Origin: Streptomyces sp. NBC_01451
GTDB taxonomy: Bacteria > Actinomycetota > Actinomycetes > Streptomycetales > Streptomycetaceae
DNA length: 64,000 nt
Direction of reading: 5' to 3'
NCBI RefSeq assembly: GCF_036227485.1
Contig: NZ_CP109479.1
Coordinates: 7,750,001 to 7,814,000, forward strand
The notes below the pieces were generated by a model. It saw only the letters and a list, made by a program, of their open reading frames with translations. It was not told where the DNA came from and made no database searches. Below, piece after piece: positions 63,601-64,000 of this stretch. The translations under genes were made by a program, and so were the position numbers. Within the stretch, counting starts at the first letter, position 1, and each line of letters starts with the position of its first letter.

Positions 63601-64000
63601 TGGTGGTGATGTAGAAGTACGCGTTGTCGGTGGAGCTGACCTGCGAGGCGACGATCACCGGCACCAGGTAGACCACCGCGAGGGAGAACAGCGACCCGGT
63701 GTAGTCGCCGGCCAGGAACCGGCCGATCTCCTTCGGCGTCGGCGGTTCCGCCTTCGTGTGCTCCGCGGTCGCCGCGACGTGCCGGGGCACCAGCCGCCGG
63801 AACACCAGCCAGCCGAGCGGCAGTATCGACATGGCGATCGCCGCGACCCACGACACGAAGACACCGCTCGTCGGGATCGCCGCCGCGAAGACGACCAGCA
63901 GACCCAGCTTGACCGCCGAGAACACCGTGTTGCCGACCGGCACCCACAGCGCGTTGCGCAGCCCGGTCAGCACCCCGTCCTGGAGCGTGAGCAGGTTCCA
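60692..64000 (-). CDS. MOP-flippase / membrane glycosyltransferase fusion (partial)
   Basis: At least 1102 residues; the 5' end is outside the window, since the frame stays open to the edge. The first 300 visible residues are the end of a MOP-type flippase (WVPVGNTVFSAVKLGLLVVFAA, LLAINMGASLTVEGSHDPARLAANTRAALRRMA). A hydrophilic linker of about 130 residues follows. The rest is a polytopic membrane region with RRYNDY-lacking loops such as WVGQDYFSPQGFTYLLYLVF, HQLTPFVMLGVLAV and a soluble domain near 880-990, like GT-C-type proteins or O-antigen-polymerase relatives. The job is probably polysaccharide export or assembly. Confidence 0.75.
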   Translation of the reverse strand, partial: WNLLTLQDGVLTGLRNALWVPVGNTVFSAVKLGLLVVFAAAIPTSGVFVSWVAAIAMSILPLGWLVFRRLVPRHVAATAEHTKAEPPTPKEIGRFLAGDYTGSLFSLAVVYLVPVIVASQVSSTDNAYFYITTTIGGTVNLLAINMGASLTVEGSHDPARLAANTRAALRRMARIMLPVAGVLFVGAPWILSVFGSGYADAATPLLRWFAVGAVLRVVMETYFAVLRAQSRTGPLAWMQGLLCVLVLGLTLLLLPRMGLTGAGVAEISSLAVIVALAAPRLYRTVMAAPADAVPEGPAPDGDLADLGTRDVRAANSRKPGQGWAPDSDTLALGVHLDFDHLERRPDVRPGPGTPPTGTPAPRADHRPTWALKQAEPEAAEPAVEGGSREVAVPAGADAELVRAAQASLVRELRTPHAPPEPAPPPLPLRVRLLPTRGGVVLGSLLIAALLLYWVPASRLGEADLDRMGGLGLVSVLPLPTLIGAGLLVVVFSSLLWGNREHRTLLALTLLATVVSLHALPAVIEAEPRFATAWQHLGFIDYIDRTGTAVPDLDARWSWPGFFAGAAFVAKACGVGDLTEVIRWWPLTMQLLYLAPLFLLTRSLRASWRAKWTGVWIFVLSGWVGQDYFSPQGFTYLLYLVFVPILLVWFRAPRVLWAKVRPGEAEVEPTDRRQQAVLLAVLIALFAATVPAHQLTPFVMLGVLAVLVLIGKSELRGLPILFGVIVAAWVGFMAEPYWSGHFDELFGGLGGVGGNVSSSVSGRIEGGSSTHKLVLYTRVLLAGGVMALACYGWWRRRDHKYRERSLLVLTFVPFLGFGMQSYGGEMALRVFMFALPGAALLAALALFPRTGVTPKEQERDRISLAPLAALMAGLVLMGGFLVARWGNEPFERTRPGEVAAMNYVYAHDDPTVRLLWLSNDLVDNVTPALPWGARDMEKVRYEPTLAPADPVLVSGLVKALKDAGPNSYLMVNRSQVVYLRLDVGYSATWEHRLLQNLDGRDELKKVFVNSDVTMYALRQQPEGKVPKADPGPIGPQVTWTPWSVVGGLAAVALILLLTARETVRVAVRPGVRQLRWLQSSFWFSLPLLTVLLASLVQRFLTMK

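Overview
The window is high-GC DNA typical of Streptomyces. It has strong third-position GC bias, many GTG starts, 4-nt ATGA/GTGA stop-start overlaps, and actinomycete genes such as sflA, a resuscitation-promoting-factor protein, streptogrisin-type proteases and a sortase-anchored lytic polysaccharide monooxygenase. From memory, the order pyrG to LPMO matches the S. coelicolor chromosome core region around SCO1776 to SCO1734; this could not be checked here. No tRNA, rRNA, CRISPR array, insertion sequence or prophage was seen.

Region 1 (0-24 kb) is housekeeping. It runs pyrG, a NUDIX hydrolase, an ATPase/TPR protein, alanine dehydrogenase, then a tight chromosome-organisation operon (ParA-like ATPase, a small protein with a ribbon-helix-helix-like end, scpA, scpB, pseudouridine synthase) closed by a strong terminator. 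Further on come chorismate mutase, tyrA, cmk, an acyltransferase and der. In mycobacteria the segregation block is directly followed by cmk-der; here about 5 kb is inserted. The insert (11.8-17 kb) holds an NrtR-like NUDIX regulator with a palindrome-rich operator over its own promoter, an ADP-ribosylglycohydrolase, two RlaP-family nucleotidyltransferases that overlap tail to tail, and a three-gene Rieske / b-type membrane protein / secreted protein operon. The NrtR-ARH-RlaP group is the best candidate for a poorly described system, plausibly ADP-ribose or RNA-end processing.

Region 2 (22-39 kb) is more lineage-specific. It has an Rpf-LysM muralytic enzyme with a long leader containing a short SD-led ORF, a branched-chain-type ABC transporter whose two permeases and one ATPase are fused into a single protein, its solute-binding lipoprotein, a WYL regulator, an I78 inhibitor, a PAP2 phosphatase, a PIG-V-like mannosyltransferase, an MFS exporter, a glutaryl-CoA-dehydrogenase-like enzyme behind a perfect TetR-type palindrome, and the division regulator sflA.

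Region 3 (39-64 kb) has an FAD protein, a flavin monooxygenase with a frameshifted partner fragment, two S1 proteases (the second broken by an in-frame TAG), a slipin, and a dnaE2 / ImuB-like mutagenesis operon behind two near-consensus LexA boxes. It continues with a secreted lipase, the sortase-anchored LPMO, a methyltransferase behind a repeated PafBC-like -35 element, small regulators, an AAA ATPase, a membrane-anchored GH39 glycosidase, and a flippase-glycosyltransferase fusion that runs off the right edge.
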